This document shows, one piece after another, positions 1 through 8,321 of a stretch of DNA of 64,000 nt (the stretch's first letter is position 1; the number at the start of each line of letters is the position of its first letter). A model generated the notes under the pieces. It was not told where the DNA came from. It saw only the letters and a list, made by a program, of their open reading frames with translations, and made no database searches. This DNA is from Salinispirillum sp049115955. Its GTDB lineage: Bacteria; Pseudomonadota; Gammaproteobacteria; Pseudomonadales; Natronospirillaceae. The stretch spans positions 201,352 to 265,351 of the forward strand of contig JAGDZJ010000015.1 of the NCBI GenBank assembly GCA_049115955.1. Direction: 5' to 3'. Both the position numbers and the translations under genes were made by a program.

Positions 1-143
1 GTGAGTTTATCGACCCTGATATCTTGGACGATCCCGGTATCTTCCCAGAAGAAGACGCGGAACTGTTTACGTTCGAAGTATTGCCACCGAGTGTAGATCG
101 CATCCGCACTCGCGCCTGGACGCGCATCAAGTCCAGCCGGTAA
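1..143 (+). CDS. potF: Putrescine-binding periplasmic protein PotF, C-terminal end (partial)
   Basis: The frame starting at base 3 is open to a TAA at 141-143 and encodes the last 46 residues of a protein that begins upstream of the window. The visible end carries the segment VDRIRTRAWTRIKSSR, which closely resembles the C-terminus of E. coli PotF (VDRVRTRAWTKVKSGK). PotF is the periplasmic receptor that delivers putrescine to PotGHI. The ATPase and both permeases follow immediately on the same strand, which supports the assignment. Only the C-terminus is visible, so ligand residues cannot be checked; spermidine-preferring PotD is the alternative. Confidence 0.85.
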   Translation, partial: EFIDPDILDDPGIFPEEDAELFTFEVLPPSVDRIRTRAWTRIKSSR

Positions 144-166
144 CTCGCGGCTCATTAAACTCTGAG

Positions 167-184
167 GGGGCCAGCTTAGGCCCC
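167..184 (+). terminator. GC hairpin between potF and potG
   Basis: GGGGCC (167-172), a six-base loop and GGCCCC (179-184) form a 6-bp GC stem, followed by GTTTCTCT rather than a clean T-run. It sits between the binding-protein gene and the ATPase gene. Such hairpins often protect the 3' end of the abundant receptor mRNA and reduce read-through into transporter genes. That role is inferred. Confidence 0.5.
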
Positions 185-276
185 GTTTCTCTCTAAAATG
201 GCAGCCCTGTCCGCGCAACGGTTCAGGCGCTGCCACTGTGCTGAATACACTACAGTTGGATAAGGGGTTAGCCCGC

Positions 277-1416
277 ATGACTAAATCTGCCGGTGCCATA
301 AAGAAACAAAACGCCGCGACCCGCAGCACAGAATCCTTGCTGCAGATTCAAGGTATCAGTAAATACTACGATGAAATGCTGGCCGTCGATGGCGTCAGTG
401 TTGATATTCGTAAAGGCGAAATCTTTGCGTTGCTGGGTGCTTCAGGCTCCGGTAAATCAACCTTATTACGTATGCTGGCCGGGTTTGAAATTCCCTCGGC
501 GGGCAAGATAATTTTGGACGGTCAGGACATTACGAACCTGCCGCCGTATTTGCGCCCCATCAATATGATGTTTCAATCTTACGCCCTGTTCCCGCACATG
601 ACGGTAGAGCAAAATCTGGCCTTTGGTTTGAAACAAGATCGGTTACCGAAAGCTGAAATCACCGATCGCATTGCCCGCATGTTGAAGTTGGTGCACATGG
701 AAAAATACGCCAAGCGCAAGCCGCACCAGTTGTCCGGTGGTCAACGGCAGCGTGTAGCGCTGGCACGCAGCTTGGCGAAACAGCCCAAAATGTTGCTGCT
801 GGATGAGCCGATGGGTGCCTTGGACAAGAAACTGCGTACCCAAATGCAACTTGAAGTGGTCGATATTCTGGAAAGTGTTGGCGTGACCTGCGTGATGGTG
901 ACGCACGACCAGGAAGAAGCCATGACCATGGCCGACCGTATTGCCATCATGGACGAAGGTATGATCGCGCAAATCGGTAGCCCGATTGATATCTACGAAA
1001 GCCCGAAAAATCGTATGGTGGCGGAGTTTGTTGGTTCGGTGAATATTTTTGAAGGGCAGATCGAAGCAGATGAGCAGGATCACATGATCTTGCGCAGCCC
1101 AGATCTGACCGCGCCCATTTTCATCGGTCACGGTGTCAGTTCAGGGGTGGATGAGAAAGAGATGCTGTTCGCCGTACGCCCGGAAAAAACGTGGTTGAGT
1201 TTGGACAAGCCGGAAGGGGAGTTCAACTGGTCGGAAGGTACGGTCTACGACATCGCCTATTTGGGAGGCCACAGCCAGTACTACGTTGAGTTGCCATCGG
1301 GCAAAGTCGTGCAGTGTTTTCTGGCCAACACCGAACGTCGGACCGACCGACCCACGTGGGACGATAAGGTTTACGTCCATTGGCGCGACGACAGCGGGGT
1401 GGTATTGCGATCATGA
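277..1416 (+). CDS. potG: Putrescine ABC transporter ATP-binding protein PotG
   Basis: This is the cytoplasmic ATPase that drives putrescine import through PotHI. With the ATG at 277 the protein has 379 residues, close to E. coli PotG. Walker A GASGSGKST lies at about residues 54-62, the LSGGQ signature at about 152-156 and Walker B LLLDEP near 177. The C-terminal third is a TOBE-like regulatory domain (VRPEKTWLSL, VYDIAYLGG). The 277 start is chosen because AAGGGG lies about nine bases upstream; a GTG at 238 opens the same frame but lacks a good ribosome site. The stop overlaps the potH start as ATGA. Sequence along the whole ABC domain is very close to PotG, so confidence is high. Confidence 0.95.
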   Translation: MTKSAGAIKKQNAATRSTESLLQIQGISKYYDEMLAVDGVSVDIRKGEIFALLGASGSGKSTLLRMLAGFEIPSAGKIILDGQDITNLPPYLRPINMMFQSYALFPHMTVEQNLAFGLKQDRLPKAEITDRIARMLKLVHMEKYAKRKPHQLSGGQRQRVALARSLAKQPKMLLLDEPMGALDKKLRTQMQLEVVDILESVGVTCVMVTHDQEEAMTMADRIAIMDEGMIAQIGSPIDIYESPKNRMVAEFVGSVNIFEGQIEADEQDHMILRSPDLTAPIFIGHGVSSGVDEKEMLFAVRPEKTWLSLDKPEGEFNWSEGTVYDIAYLGGHSQYYVELPSGKVVQCFLANTERRTDRPTWDDKVYVHWRDDSGVVLRS

Positions 1417-2330
1417 ACACTAAAGTGAAAGCGCGCTGGGACATGGCCCGTTTGCCGGGCGCCCGCTGGGCTGTCATTGGTGGCCCCTACCTCTGGCTGG
1501 GCATCTTCTTTTTGCTGCCCTTCATTATTGTTGCCAAGATATCCTTGGCCGAAGCACAGATATCCATTCCACCGTATTCGGCGATGATGGAATGGGTCGG
1601 TGATACCCTAACCATCAACATCAGCCGTGGCAGCTATGTTTGGCTATTTGGAGACACGCTGTACATTAATGCTTATTGGAACAGCATTAAAATAGCCTTC
1701 TTCAGTACAGTCTTTTGCTTGCTGATTGGCTATCCGATGGCCTATGCCATCGCCAAAGCGCCATCGTATCAGCAGCCTACCTTGCTGCTGCTGGTGTTGT
1801 TGCCGAGTTGGACGTCGTTCCTGATTCGCGTGTATGCCTGGATGGGGCTACTGAGTAATAACGGCTACATCAATCAGATATTGATGGGTTTGGGGCTCAC
1901 CGACAGTTCAATCCAGATGATGAACACCAATTTCGCGGTTTACATCGGGGTGGTGTATTCCTACCTGCCGTTTATGGTGTTGCCGCTGTACGCCAACCTG
2001 TCGAAACACGACGGCACTTTGTTGGAAGCGGCCAGTGACTTGGGTGCACGGAAAATAGTCAGTTTTTTCCGCATTACATTACCGCTATCAAAGAACGGTG
2101 TTATAGCCGGTTCGATGCTGGTGTTCATCCCCGTGGTGGGTGAATACGTGATTCCTGAACTGCTGGGCGGAACGCAAACCACCATGATTGGTAAGGTACT
2201 GTGGCAAGAGTTCTTCGACAACCGCGACTGGCCGGTGGCCTCAGCGTTGGCGGCGATCATGATCATGATACTGATCATCCCGATCAGCATCTTTCAGCAC
2301 TACCAGCAGAAAGAACTGGAGGCACGCTGA
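1413..2330 (+). CDS. potH: Putrescine ABC transporter permease PotH
   Basis: Inner-membrane permease of about 305 residues, the first of two that form the putrescine channel. A first transmembrane helix follows GGPYLWLGIFFLLPF, and several more hydrophobic segments are visible. The cytoplasmic coupling loop has the EAA-type pattern LEAASDLGARKIVSFFRITLPLS, which docks on PotG. The ATG at 1413 overlaps the potG stop by four bases, implying translational coupling, so the longer frame opening at 1380 is not used. Length and motifs match E. coli PotH (317 residues). Confidence 0.95.
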   Translation: MNTKVKARWDMARLPGARWAVIGGPYLWLGIFFLLPFIIVAKISLAEAQISIPPYSAMMEWVGDTLTINISRGSYVWLFGDTLYINAYWNSIKIAFFSTVFCLLIGYPMAYAIAKAPSYQQPTLLLLVLLPSWTSFLIRVYAWMGLLSNNGYINQILMGLGLTDSSIQMMNTNFAVYIGVVYSYLPFMVLPLYANLSKHDGTLLEAASDLGARKIVSFFRITLPLSKNGVIAGSMLVFIPVVGEYVIPELLGGTQTTMIGKVLWQEFFDNRDWPVASALAAIMIMILIIPISIFQHYQQKELEAR

Positions 2331-3160
2331 TGAAATCATTCAATGTCTCTCGTTTCTTCTTTTGGTTCGGCATCCTGTTCTTGTACTTGCCGATGGCGAT
2401 ACTGGTGATTTATTCGTTCAATTCCAGTCGCTTGGTGACGGTATGGGCCGGTTGGTCGACGCAATGGTATGGCGAGTTATTTCGTGACCGGCAGTTGATG
2501 AACGCCGTGGGACGTTCGCTGCAGGTAGCGTTCTTCTCCGCTAGCGCGGCCACCGTGCTGGGTACCTTGGCGTCCATTGTTGTGGTGCGCGTGCGGCGCT
2601 TTCGTGGTCGTGGCTTGTTTAACAGCATGATCACCGCACCGCTGGTAATGCCGGATGTCATCATCGGTTTGTCGTTGCTGCTGTTGTTTGTGTCGTTGCA
2701 GCAGTGGATCGGCTGGCCGGCGAATCGTGGTCTGACGACGATCTGGATCGCCCATACGACCTTCAGTATGGCCTACGCCACGGTGGTGATCTCTTCGCGC
2801 TTGCGCGAAATGGACACCAGCATTGAAGAAGCCGCACAGGATTTGGGGGCTACCCCGTTGCGCAGCTTCATCTTCATTACCTTGCCGTTGATTGCCCCAG
2901 CGCTGATCTCTGCGTGGTTGCTGGCGTTTACCCTGTCGCTCGATGACGTGGTCATTGCCTCGTTCGTGACTGGCCCCGGTGCAACTACCTTACCGATCGA
3001 AATATTGTCATCGGTCCGGCGTGGCGTTACACCGAAGATCAACGCGCTTGCGACCTTGATCATTCTGGCGGTGTCCTTCGTGGCGTTCACCAGTTGGTAT
3101 CTCACACGGCGCTATGATCTTAAACGCCGGGCGGAGCAGCGTATGGCAATGGAAGGCTAG
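2330..3160 (+). CDS. potI: Putrescine ABC transporter permease PotI
   Basis: Second inner-membrane permease of the PotFGHI system, about 276 residues (E. coli PotI has 281). The ATG at 2330 shares one base with the potH stop (TGATG), and GGAGG lies just upstream at about 2318-2322. The coupling loop reads IEEAAQDLGATPLRSFIFIT, the expected EAA motif, and the N-terminus starts with a clear transmembrane helix. It is the last gene of the operon; no T-rich terminator follows, but a long inverted repeat lies about 20 bases downstream. Confidence 0.95.
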   Translation: MKSFNVSRFFFWFGILFLYLPMAILVIYSFNSSRLVTVWAGWSTQWYGELFRDRQLMNAVGRSLQVAFFSASAATVLGTLASIVVVRVRRFRGRGLFNSMITAPLVMPDVIIGLSLLLLFVSLQQWIGWPANRGLTTIWIAHTTFSMAYATVVISSRLREMDTSIEEAAQDLGATPLRSFIFITLPLIAPALISAWLLAFTLSLDDVVIASFVTGPGATTLPIEILSSVRRGVTPKINALATLIILAVSFVAFTSWYLTRRYDLKRRAEQRMAMEG

Positions 3161-3182
3161 AAAGGCGTATTGCACCCTTCCC

Positions 3183-3224
3183 TCAATCACGGATAATGCA
3201 AGCCCTTGCATCGTCCGTGATTGA
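3183..3224. repeat. Inverted repeat between potI and the channel gene
   Basis: TCAATCACGGA (3183-3193) pairs perfectly with TCCGTGATTGA (3214-3224). Inside it TGCAA (3197-3201) pairs with TTGCA (3206-3210) around a GCCC loop. There is no T-run, so it is not a standard intrinsic terminator. The right arm ends 11 bases before the channel ATG at 3236 and contains the only purine-rich stretch that could act as its ribosome site. It could be an operator or a translational control hairpin. Confidence 0.7.
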
Positions 3225-3235
3225 GATATCTGAAT

Positions 3236-4057
3236 ATGACCACTACCGCTCGTGAACTGCGCGGCCGTTTTGAAGCGCTGCGTGCTAACAAATTCTTCGA
3301 AAGCTTTGTTATTGCGGTCATCATCGTATCGGCGTTGCTGATTGGTGCCAAAACCTACGATGAAGCCAGCCGTTTTGAACAGGCCCTGCGCTGGTTTGAC
3401 CTCTTTATTACGTTATTTTTTCTCGCTGAAATTCTGATTCGGATCGCCGCCGAACCCAAAGTGCTGAGATTCTTCCGCAATGGCTGGAACCTGTTTGACA
3501 CGGTGATCGTTGTCGCCAGTTTGATACCCGTGGACGACTCGGAAATGGTGTTGCTGGCGCGGCTATTGCGCATCTTCCGCGTTCTGCGCTTGGTATCCAT
3601 CATTCCGGAACTGCGCATGCTGATGGGTGCACTGATCAAGTCCGTCCCGCGCATGGGCTACGTTTTGTTATTGATGTTTATTATCTTCTACATCTATGCG
3701 GCCATTGGGAGTTTTCTCTTTGCCGAGGTGGATGAATTCCTGTGGGGCAATATTTCTGTCGCCATGCTGACGCTGTTCCGCGTTGCGACCTTTGAGAGCT
3801 GGACCTCCGTTATGTACGGCACCATGGAGTTGTACAGTTGGAGTTGGATTTATTACCTGACCTTTATCTTTCTGACTGCCTTTGTTTTCCTCAACATGAT
3901 GATCGGTATTGTGTTGGAAGTGATGCAAAAAGAAAGCGCTGCGATGGAGCTCGAAAGCGGTGAAGGCGAAGCCGCCGATGTGAAATGGTTGCGTGAACAG
4001 ATGGTGAGTCTACAAGCTCAATTGGCGCGTATGGAAGACAAGTTAGACCGTAAATAG
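3236..4057 (+). CDS. Bacterial voltage-gated sodium channel (NaChBac/BacNav type)
   Basis: A 273-residue single-domain cation channel that would assemble as a tetramer in the inner membrane. S1 lies at about 21-38, S2 at 52-72 and S3 at 84-98. The S4 sensor at 104-122 carries arginines every third residue (109, 112, 115, 118). S5 is at about 139-162, the pore filter TFESWTS at 185-191 and S6 at 205-230, followed by a C-terminal coiled coil (about 250-272). The filter matches the LESWAS pattern of bacterial sodium channels, so sodium selectivity is inferred. The ATG at 3236 is preferred to an upstream TTG at 3221. Members of this family have been linked to motility and pH homeostasis in alkaliphiles; nothing nearby fixes the role here. 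Confidence 0.88.
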   Translation: MTTTARELRGRFEALRANKFFESFVIAVIIVSALLIGAKTYDEASRFEQALRWFDLFITLFFLAEILIRIAAEPKVLRFFRNGWNLFDTVIVVASLIPVDDSEMVLLARLLRIFRVLRLVSIIPELRMLMGALIKSVPRMGYVLLLMFIIFYIYAAIGSFLFAEVDEFLWGNISVAMLTLFRVATFESWTSVMYGTMELYSWSWIYYLTFIFLTAFVFLNMMIGIVLEVMQKESAAMELESGEGEAADVKWLREQMVSLQAQLARMEDKLDRK

Positions 4058-4173
4058 TGGGTCGTTAGTGCACCCGGAGATATGAATTGTGTGAACTTTG
4101 CGCTAACAGGCTATAGTGAGTAGGGCGATTAGACGGTCGCCGGTGGTTTTCGACGGAGTGAGATGAGTGCTGT

Positions 4174-5106
4174 ATGAGCAACAATGAGCGCCTAGACGAA
4201 TCTACCGTGCTGGCTGCGGTGAAGCTGTTAAACAGCACGCGTACGCTGGTTGCCGTGTACGACGATCACGACCAGATTTTGTACGCCAACGATGCCTATC
4301 GTGGTGCCTTCTATGTCGCCGATGATACATCGGGCTGGTACGACATGATGCGCGCCAACTACGAGCAAAAGCGTGGCCCCATTATTGAAACGGACGACAT
4401 TGATGTGTGGCTGGCGTATGCGCGCTCCCGCCGCCGCCGCGAACATTACCGCGAGTTCGAGGTTGACCTGATCGATGGTCGATGGATTCGTATGACGGAA
4501 ACGGTATTGGATGGCGTCGGTATGCTGTCCATTGGTATCGAAGTCACCGCGGCTAAACAAACAGAAAGCTCACTCAAAGACCAGTTTGGTCGCGCCTTGC
4601 GCGCCGCTGAAACTGACCAATTGACAGGCTTGGGCAATCGACGCTTGTTGGAACGCTTGGAGCGGGTCATCCTGCACGACGAGCAGACGAAAGAGCTGTC
4701 TGCGGTGATGATCGATATTGATCACTTCAAACCTTACAACGACAATCTCGGTCATCAGGCCGGAGACAGCTGTTTGCAGCGGGTAGCACAGGTGTTGCAT
4801 GATACCTTGCGAAACGAGCAAGACAACGCCATGCGCTACGGCGGTGAAGAATTCCTCGTGTTGTTGCCAGCCACATCATTGGCCATCGCGACAGATGTAG
4901 GTGAGCGTATTCGGCGTACGGTAGAAGCTCAGGCTATTCCGCATCCGACTAGCGAATACGGTGTTATAACCATCAGTGTGGGTGTCGCTCACGTCACGAC
5001 GGAAGCGCCGGAGTGTGTTAATAATGTGGTCAGTCTGGCCGATAAAGCCTTATACGCGGCGAAAGAAGGCGGGCGTAATCGAGTTGAGGTAGCAAATATT
5101 GAATAG
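4174..5106 (+). CDS. Diguanylate cyclase with N-terminal PAS-like sensor
   Basis: A soluble 310-residue protein. Residues about 15-130 resemble a PAS sensor (LVAVYDDHDQILYANDAYR, ending in a VTAAKQ linker). The GGDEF domain begins at LTGLGNRR (about 150-157), and the active-site loop RYGGEEF at about 221-227 is intact, so cyclic-di-GMP synthesis is expected. Upstream of the loop the sequence is NEQDNAMRY instead of the RxxD inhibitory site, so classical product inhibition is probably absent. No transmembrane segment is seen. A GGAGTGAGA ribosome site precedes the ATG. The stop overlaps the DUF192 gene start. Confidence 0.92.
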   Translation: MSNNERLDESTVLAAVKLLNSTRTLVAVYDDHDQILYANDAYRGAFYVADDTSGWYDMMRANYEQKRGPIIETDDIDVWLAYARSRRRREHYREFEVDLIDGRWIRMTETVLDGVGMLSIGIEVTAAKQTESSLKDQFGRALRAAETDQLTGLGNRRLLERLERVILHDEQTKELSAVMIDIDHFKPYNDNLGHQAGDSCLQRVAQVLHDTLRNEQDNAMRYGGEEFLVLLPATSLAIATDVGERIRRTVEAQAIPHPTSEYGVITISVGVAHVTTEAPECVNNVVSLADKALYAAKEGGRNRVEVANIE

Positions 5107-5593
5107 GCGACAATGTCCTTTAAGTCAGTTCGGATTAGTAGGATTAATTCTGCTGAGCTTGTCTTCCATCAGCAGCGCAGATGAAATTAATGAATGGCGA
5201 GAGATCACTCTAAACATTGCTTCGCGCCAACTTGTCGCTGAAATAGCCGCGACTCCCAGTGAGCGCTCGCAAGGGTTGATGCATCGTGAGTCAATGGCCG
5301 AGGATCGAGGCATGATCTTCGTGTTTGAGGAGCCGGGCTATCATTGCTTCTGGATGCGCAATACCTTGATCCCGCTGACCGTGTTGTTTTTGGATGCGCA
5401 GCAGCGCATCCTCCAGACCAACGACATGCAGCCGTTATCAGAGCAGGTTCATTGTGCCAGAGAACCAGCGCATTATGCGCTTGAAGTGAATCAGGGTTGG
5501 GTGCAGCGGCAGGGTTTGCAGTTACAACTGCGCCGCCCCGGAGGATTGTTTGTAGAGTCCACTCCGGCACTGAGTACGTTCGTAACGCCTTGA
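5099..5593 (+). CDS. DUF192 family secreted protein
   Basis: A 164-residue protein with an N-terminal signal peptide (FGLVGLILLSLSSISSA) followed by a DUF192 domain (LVAEIAATPSERSQGLMHRE, then GMIFVFEEPGYHCFWMRNT and the characteristic IPLTVLFLD). The family is widespread in bacteria and archaea and its biochemical role is not settled. The start is a TTG at 5099 overlapping the cyclase stop by eight bases, with GAGG about ten bases upstream; no in-frame ATG precedes the signal peptide. The overlap suggests co-translation with the cyclase. Confidence 0.85.
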   Translation: MNRRQCPLSQFGLVGLILLSLSSISSADEINEWREITLNIASRQLVAEIAATPSERSQGLMHRESMAEDRGMIFVFEEPGYHCFWMRNTLIPLTVLFLDAQQRILQTNDMQPLSEQVHCAREPAHYALEVNQGWVQRQGLQLQLRRPGGLFVESTPALSTFVTP

Positions 5594-5652
5594 CATTTGC
5601 TTTACTGAGCCTACATTGAGAGCATTACCTGAAAGCAAGGCCGCCCTAGGTT

Positions 5653-6678
5653 ATGCAGCAATTTACAGTTTTTCTCGCCATTATCACCACCGTTGGGCTG
5701 ATCAGCCTGGCTTTGGGGTGGTTCAGTGGGCGTGCCAGCGGCATGTCCAAGGCACTTCGTACTTTGAACCAGCAGCGAAATACTCCGCCCCAACTGGGCC
5801 ACTATGACGTCGAGCACGCAACGGCGCACTATCGTGCAGCCATTGATGTAGAGCCAACGCCCTCGCCCGTGCATGCCGCACCCGTGCCGCCGCAGTCTAA
5901 AACAGCAACAGCGTACGCGGTACAGCCTGCCAATCGTGCCACCAGCGACTACATTACCTCGACCTTACCCACAGAAGACGACGTGGACGATAAGGAAGAA
6001 TTGAGACCAAGCCAAGGCTCGGCTGCAAAGCCTGTGCGTTGGCCGGTCAATCTGCAGCGTTTATTAGCACTCGAAGAAGACTTGCGGGTGCAACAAATCG
6101 CGCTCACGGAGTGTTTGTCTGCGCCGCCCGAACGCGCGTCCGTTATGCCGTCGGCAGAAGGCGCACCGCACACCCGCGACATCCTAGCGGCAGAAGATTT
6201 GGCCGACACCACCGCTAAACTGCGCCTAGTGGTAAGTCAGATGCAGGAAGCTTCGGAGCAGGCGGTAGAGATACATCAGGTCGGTAAGTCGGCCGAAATG
6301 CTGGCGCTCAATGCCGCTATAGAAGCGGCCCGGGCTGGCGAAGCCGGGCGCGGATTTTCGGTGGTGGCGGCGAATATGAAAATGTTGGCCCACACCAGCC
6401 AGGAAGCCGCAGACAATATTCGTGAATTGCTGGCTAAAACCAGCAAGGAAATCGGTCAGATTTCGGCGCATCTCAATGATGAGACGGCGGTTGAAGCGGG
6501 CGTTTTGCCTGAGGCAGAGGTGAGGGCTGACAGCAGTAAGGACGCCACTCAACTCGACGCAGATCAAGACTCAGAGTTGCGCATTCAAGCACGTGAATTG
6601 GGGGGTGTCGTTGAATCGGTATTATCCTCAATGCGTGCGATACGCCGCGAAGTAGACGCGTCAAAGAGTATGGAATAG
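5653..6678 (+). CDS. Membrane-anchored MCP-like protein with shortened signalling hairpin
   Basis: A 341-residue protein with one N-terminal transmembrane helix (FTVFLAIITTVGLISLALGW), a long proline/alanine-rich low-complexity linker (about 45-150), then a short coiled-coil region containing the conserved chemoreceptor tip EMLALNAAIEAARAGEAGRG followed by FSVVAANMKMLAHTSQEA. There is no periplasmic sensor, no HAMP domain and far fewer heptads than in a normal receptor. It could still contact CheA/CheW through the tip, or act as an atypical signalling scaffold. No chemotaxis gene is adjacent. The function is inferred from the tip only. Confidence 0.75.
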   Translation: MQQFTVFLAIITTVGLISLALGWFSGRASGMSKALRTLNQQRNTPPQLGHYDVEHATAHYRAAIDVEPTPSPVHAAPVPPQSKTATAYAVQPANRATSDYITSTLPTEDDVDDKEELRPSQGSAAKPVRWPVNLQRLLALEEDLRVQQIALTECLSAPPERASVMPSAEGAPHTRDILAAEDLADTTAKLRLVVSQMQEASEQAVEIHQVGKSAEMLALNAAIEAARAGEAGRGFSVVAANMKMLAHTSQEAADNIRELLAKTSKEIGQISAHLNDETAVEAGVLPEAEVRADSSKDATQLDADQDSELRIQARELGGVVESVLSSMRAIRREVDASKSME

Positions 6679-6693
6679 CGCTCTTTTAATGCG

Positions 6694-7635
6694 CTAGCGA
6701 AGTGAAAACGGCGTGTGAAAGAAGCGCTCAAATTGGCGTCGCTCGGCCTGCAACGACGCCAATTCACCCCATGTAAAAAAGACTTCCGCTCCCGAGCCGC
6801 GTTGGCTCAAACGATAACAGTCGAGTGCGCTGACACAACCGACCTTGGGATAGCCACCGATGGTTTGTCGGTCTTGCAACAGCACAATGGGCTGACCGTC
6901 CGGCGGAATCTGCACGCTGCCTAATGCAATGCCTTCTGATATCAATCCCTCCGAGGGTGGTGTTACCGGCGCGCCGGTTAGACGATAACCCATACGATCA
7001 ATCTGATCGGTCAATTCATAGGGAGCGGCACACAAATGCGCCAGTGCCTGCGGCGAGAATTGCGCGTGTTGATAGCCAGCAATCACCCGTAAGTTTAATG
7101 GCGCAGCGTAGTCAGGAATGAACTGCGGTGGTACCTGATGCAGTACGCGACGCGGCGCGCTGGCATAAGGTAATTCATCTCCAGGCTGCAGCGCCTGACC
7201 ATTAAAGCCTCCCGTGCCTTCGCGTACGACCACCGAACGGCTGGCAAAGCGCAACGGTGTGTTGAATCCTTCGCTGATGGCGAGATAGGCGCGCAAACCA
7301 GACGCTGTACCCTTTTGTGGATGCTGAAAAGACAGTTCGTCGCCCGTATTCACTTGAAATGAACACCAAATAGGCTGCGGTTGTCCGTTCAGACGAAGCC
7401 CTAGGTCAGCGCCGGTAACGGCGACTGTGGCGGGCTGCAAAAACGTTACACTGAACAGCCCGAGGGTGACTTCGACGGTTGCGGCGTTGATAGGGTTACT
7501 GAGCAGGCGGTTGGCCCAATGGTGGGCGTGCAGGTCGGCCGCCCCTCCGGTCGTCAGGCCGTGCTTGCCAGCCAATGTGCGTCCGCAGTCCTGAATCAGT
7601 GCTAGAGCACCCGCCTGCTTTACTTGCAGGCTCAT
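6694..7635 (-). CDS. pxpC: 5-oxoprolinase subunit PxpC
   Basis: A 313-residue biotin-dependent-carboxyltransferase-like protein (DUF183/AHS2 family), one of the three subunits that hydrolyse 5-oxoproline (pyroglutamate) to glutamate with ATP. Family features include the N-terminal LIQDCGR segment, GGAADLHAHHWANRLL, and the C-terminal GGYPKVGCV pattern. The start ATG overlaps the pxpB stop (ATGA), so pxpB and pxpC are translationally coupled. It is the last gene of the pxpABC operon and lies convergent with the MCP-like gene, 15 bases away. Confidence 0.9.
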   Translation of the reverse strand: MSLQVKQAGALALIQDCGRTLAGKHGLTTGGAADLHAHHWANRLLSNPINAATVEVTLGLFSVTFLQPATVAVTGADLGLRLNGQPQPIWCSFQVNTGDELSFQHPQKGTASGLRAYLAISEGFNTPLRFASRSVVVREGTGGFNGQALQPGDELPYASAPRRVLHQVPPQFIPDYAAPLNLRVIAGYQHAQFSPQALAHLCAAPYELTDQIDRMGYRLTGAPVTPPSEGLISEGIALGSVQIPPDGQPIVLLQDRQTIGGYPKVGCVSALDCYRLSQRGSGAEVFFTWGELASLQAERRQFERFFHTPFSLR

Positions 7636-8321
7636 CGTTCGCCTCCTTGTGCATAAAAGGCTTCTTCACTGATGGCGACAAAGCGGACTTGATCTCCGAT
7701 GTGTAAGGTAGCGGCTTCCGCGTCGGTTGCGTGGGGATCAAACAACGTCATCGCTGTGCGTCCTATAATCTGCCAGCCACCCGGTGACGTGCGTGGGTAA
7801 ACAGCCGTTTGGCGTTCCGCAATGGCCACGCTGCCAGCGGGCACTTGCGCGCGTGGTGTGGCTTTGCGCGGGGTGGCTAAGCTAGGGTCGACTTCGCCCA
7901 AAAATCCGAAACCGGGCGCGAAACCTAGCGCGTACACTTGGTACACCGGGCGGGTATGCCGTTCGATCACCTCGCTGACACTGAGCCCGCGAGCGTCAGC
8001 CAAGGCAATTAAATCCAGTCCTACGGCAGGGTCGTACCAAACGGGAATCTCGATGCACCGGCCGGGCACGGTGACAAGGCTGCCGTCGGTCAGTTGGGCG
8101 TGCAAACGGTGTATACACTCGATAAGCAATACCTGATCGATGCGCAGCAGGTCGTAGGTAACCAGCAGCGTGGTATAGGACGGTGTGAGGTCAATCACCG
8201 CCGGAACCAATTCCGTTTCAATCAGTTGCGTCAACGCCATGATGTGCGGTGTTAACTGGGCGTCAACGCGGTCACCGAAAGACAGCAGTACAGCGTTCTC
8301 GGCGACGGGTACAACCTTCAC
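7632..8321 (-). CDS. pxpB: 5-oxoprolinase subunit PxpB
   Basis: A 229-residue AHS1/DUF213-type subunit of ATP-dependent 5-oxoprolinase (formerly annotated as allophanate hydrolase subunit 1 or KipI). Diagnostic motifs are LLVTYD, GFAPGFGFLG, TPRAQVPAGSVAIAERQTAVYP and SPGGWQIIGRT. It begins with GTG overlapping the pxpA stop by four bases and ends overlapping the pxpC start, so the three proteins are probably made in balanced amounts. The neighbours rule out a urea-amidolyase context. Confidence 0.92.
   Translation of the reverse strand: MKVVPVAENAVLLSFGDRVDAQLTPHIMALTQLIETELVPAVIDLTPSYTTLLVTYDLLRIDQVLLIECIHRLHAQLTDGSLVTVPGRCIEIPVWYDPAVGLDLIALADARGLSVSEVIERHTRPVYQVYALGFAPGFGFLGEVDPSLATPRKATPRAQVPAGSVAIAERQTAVYPRTSPGGWQIIGRTAMTLFDPHATDAEAATLHIGDQVRFVAISEEAFYAQGGER

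Noticed and set aside
5616..5807. 63-codon frame at the start of the MCP-like gene
   Set aside because: It overlaps the MCP-like gene in another frame and has no features.
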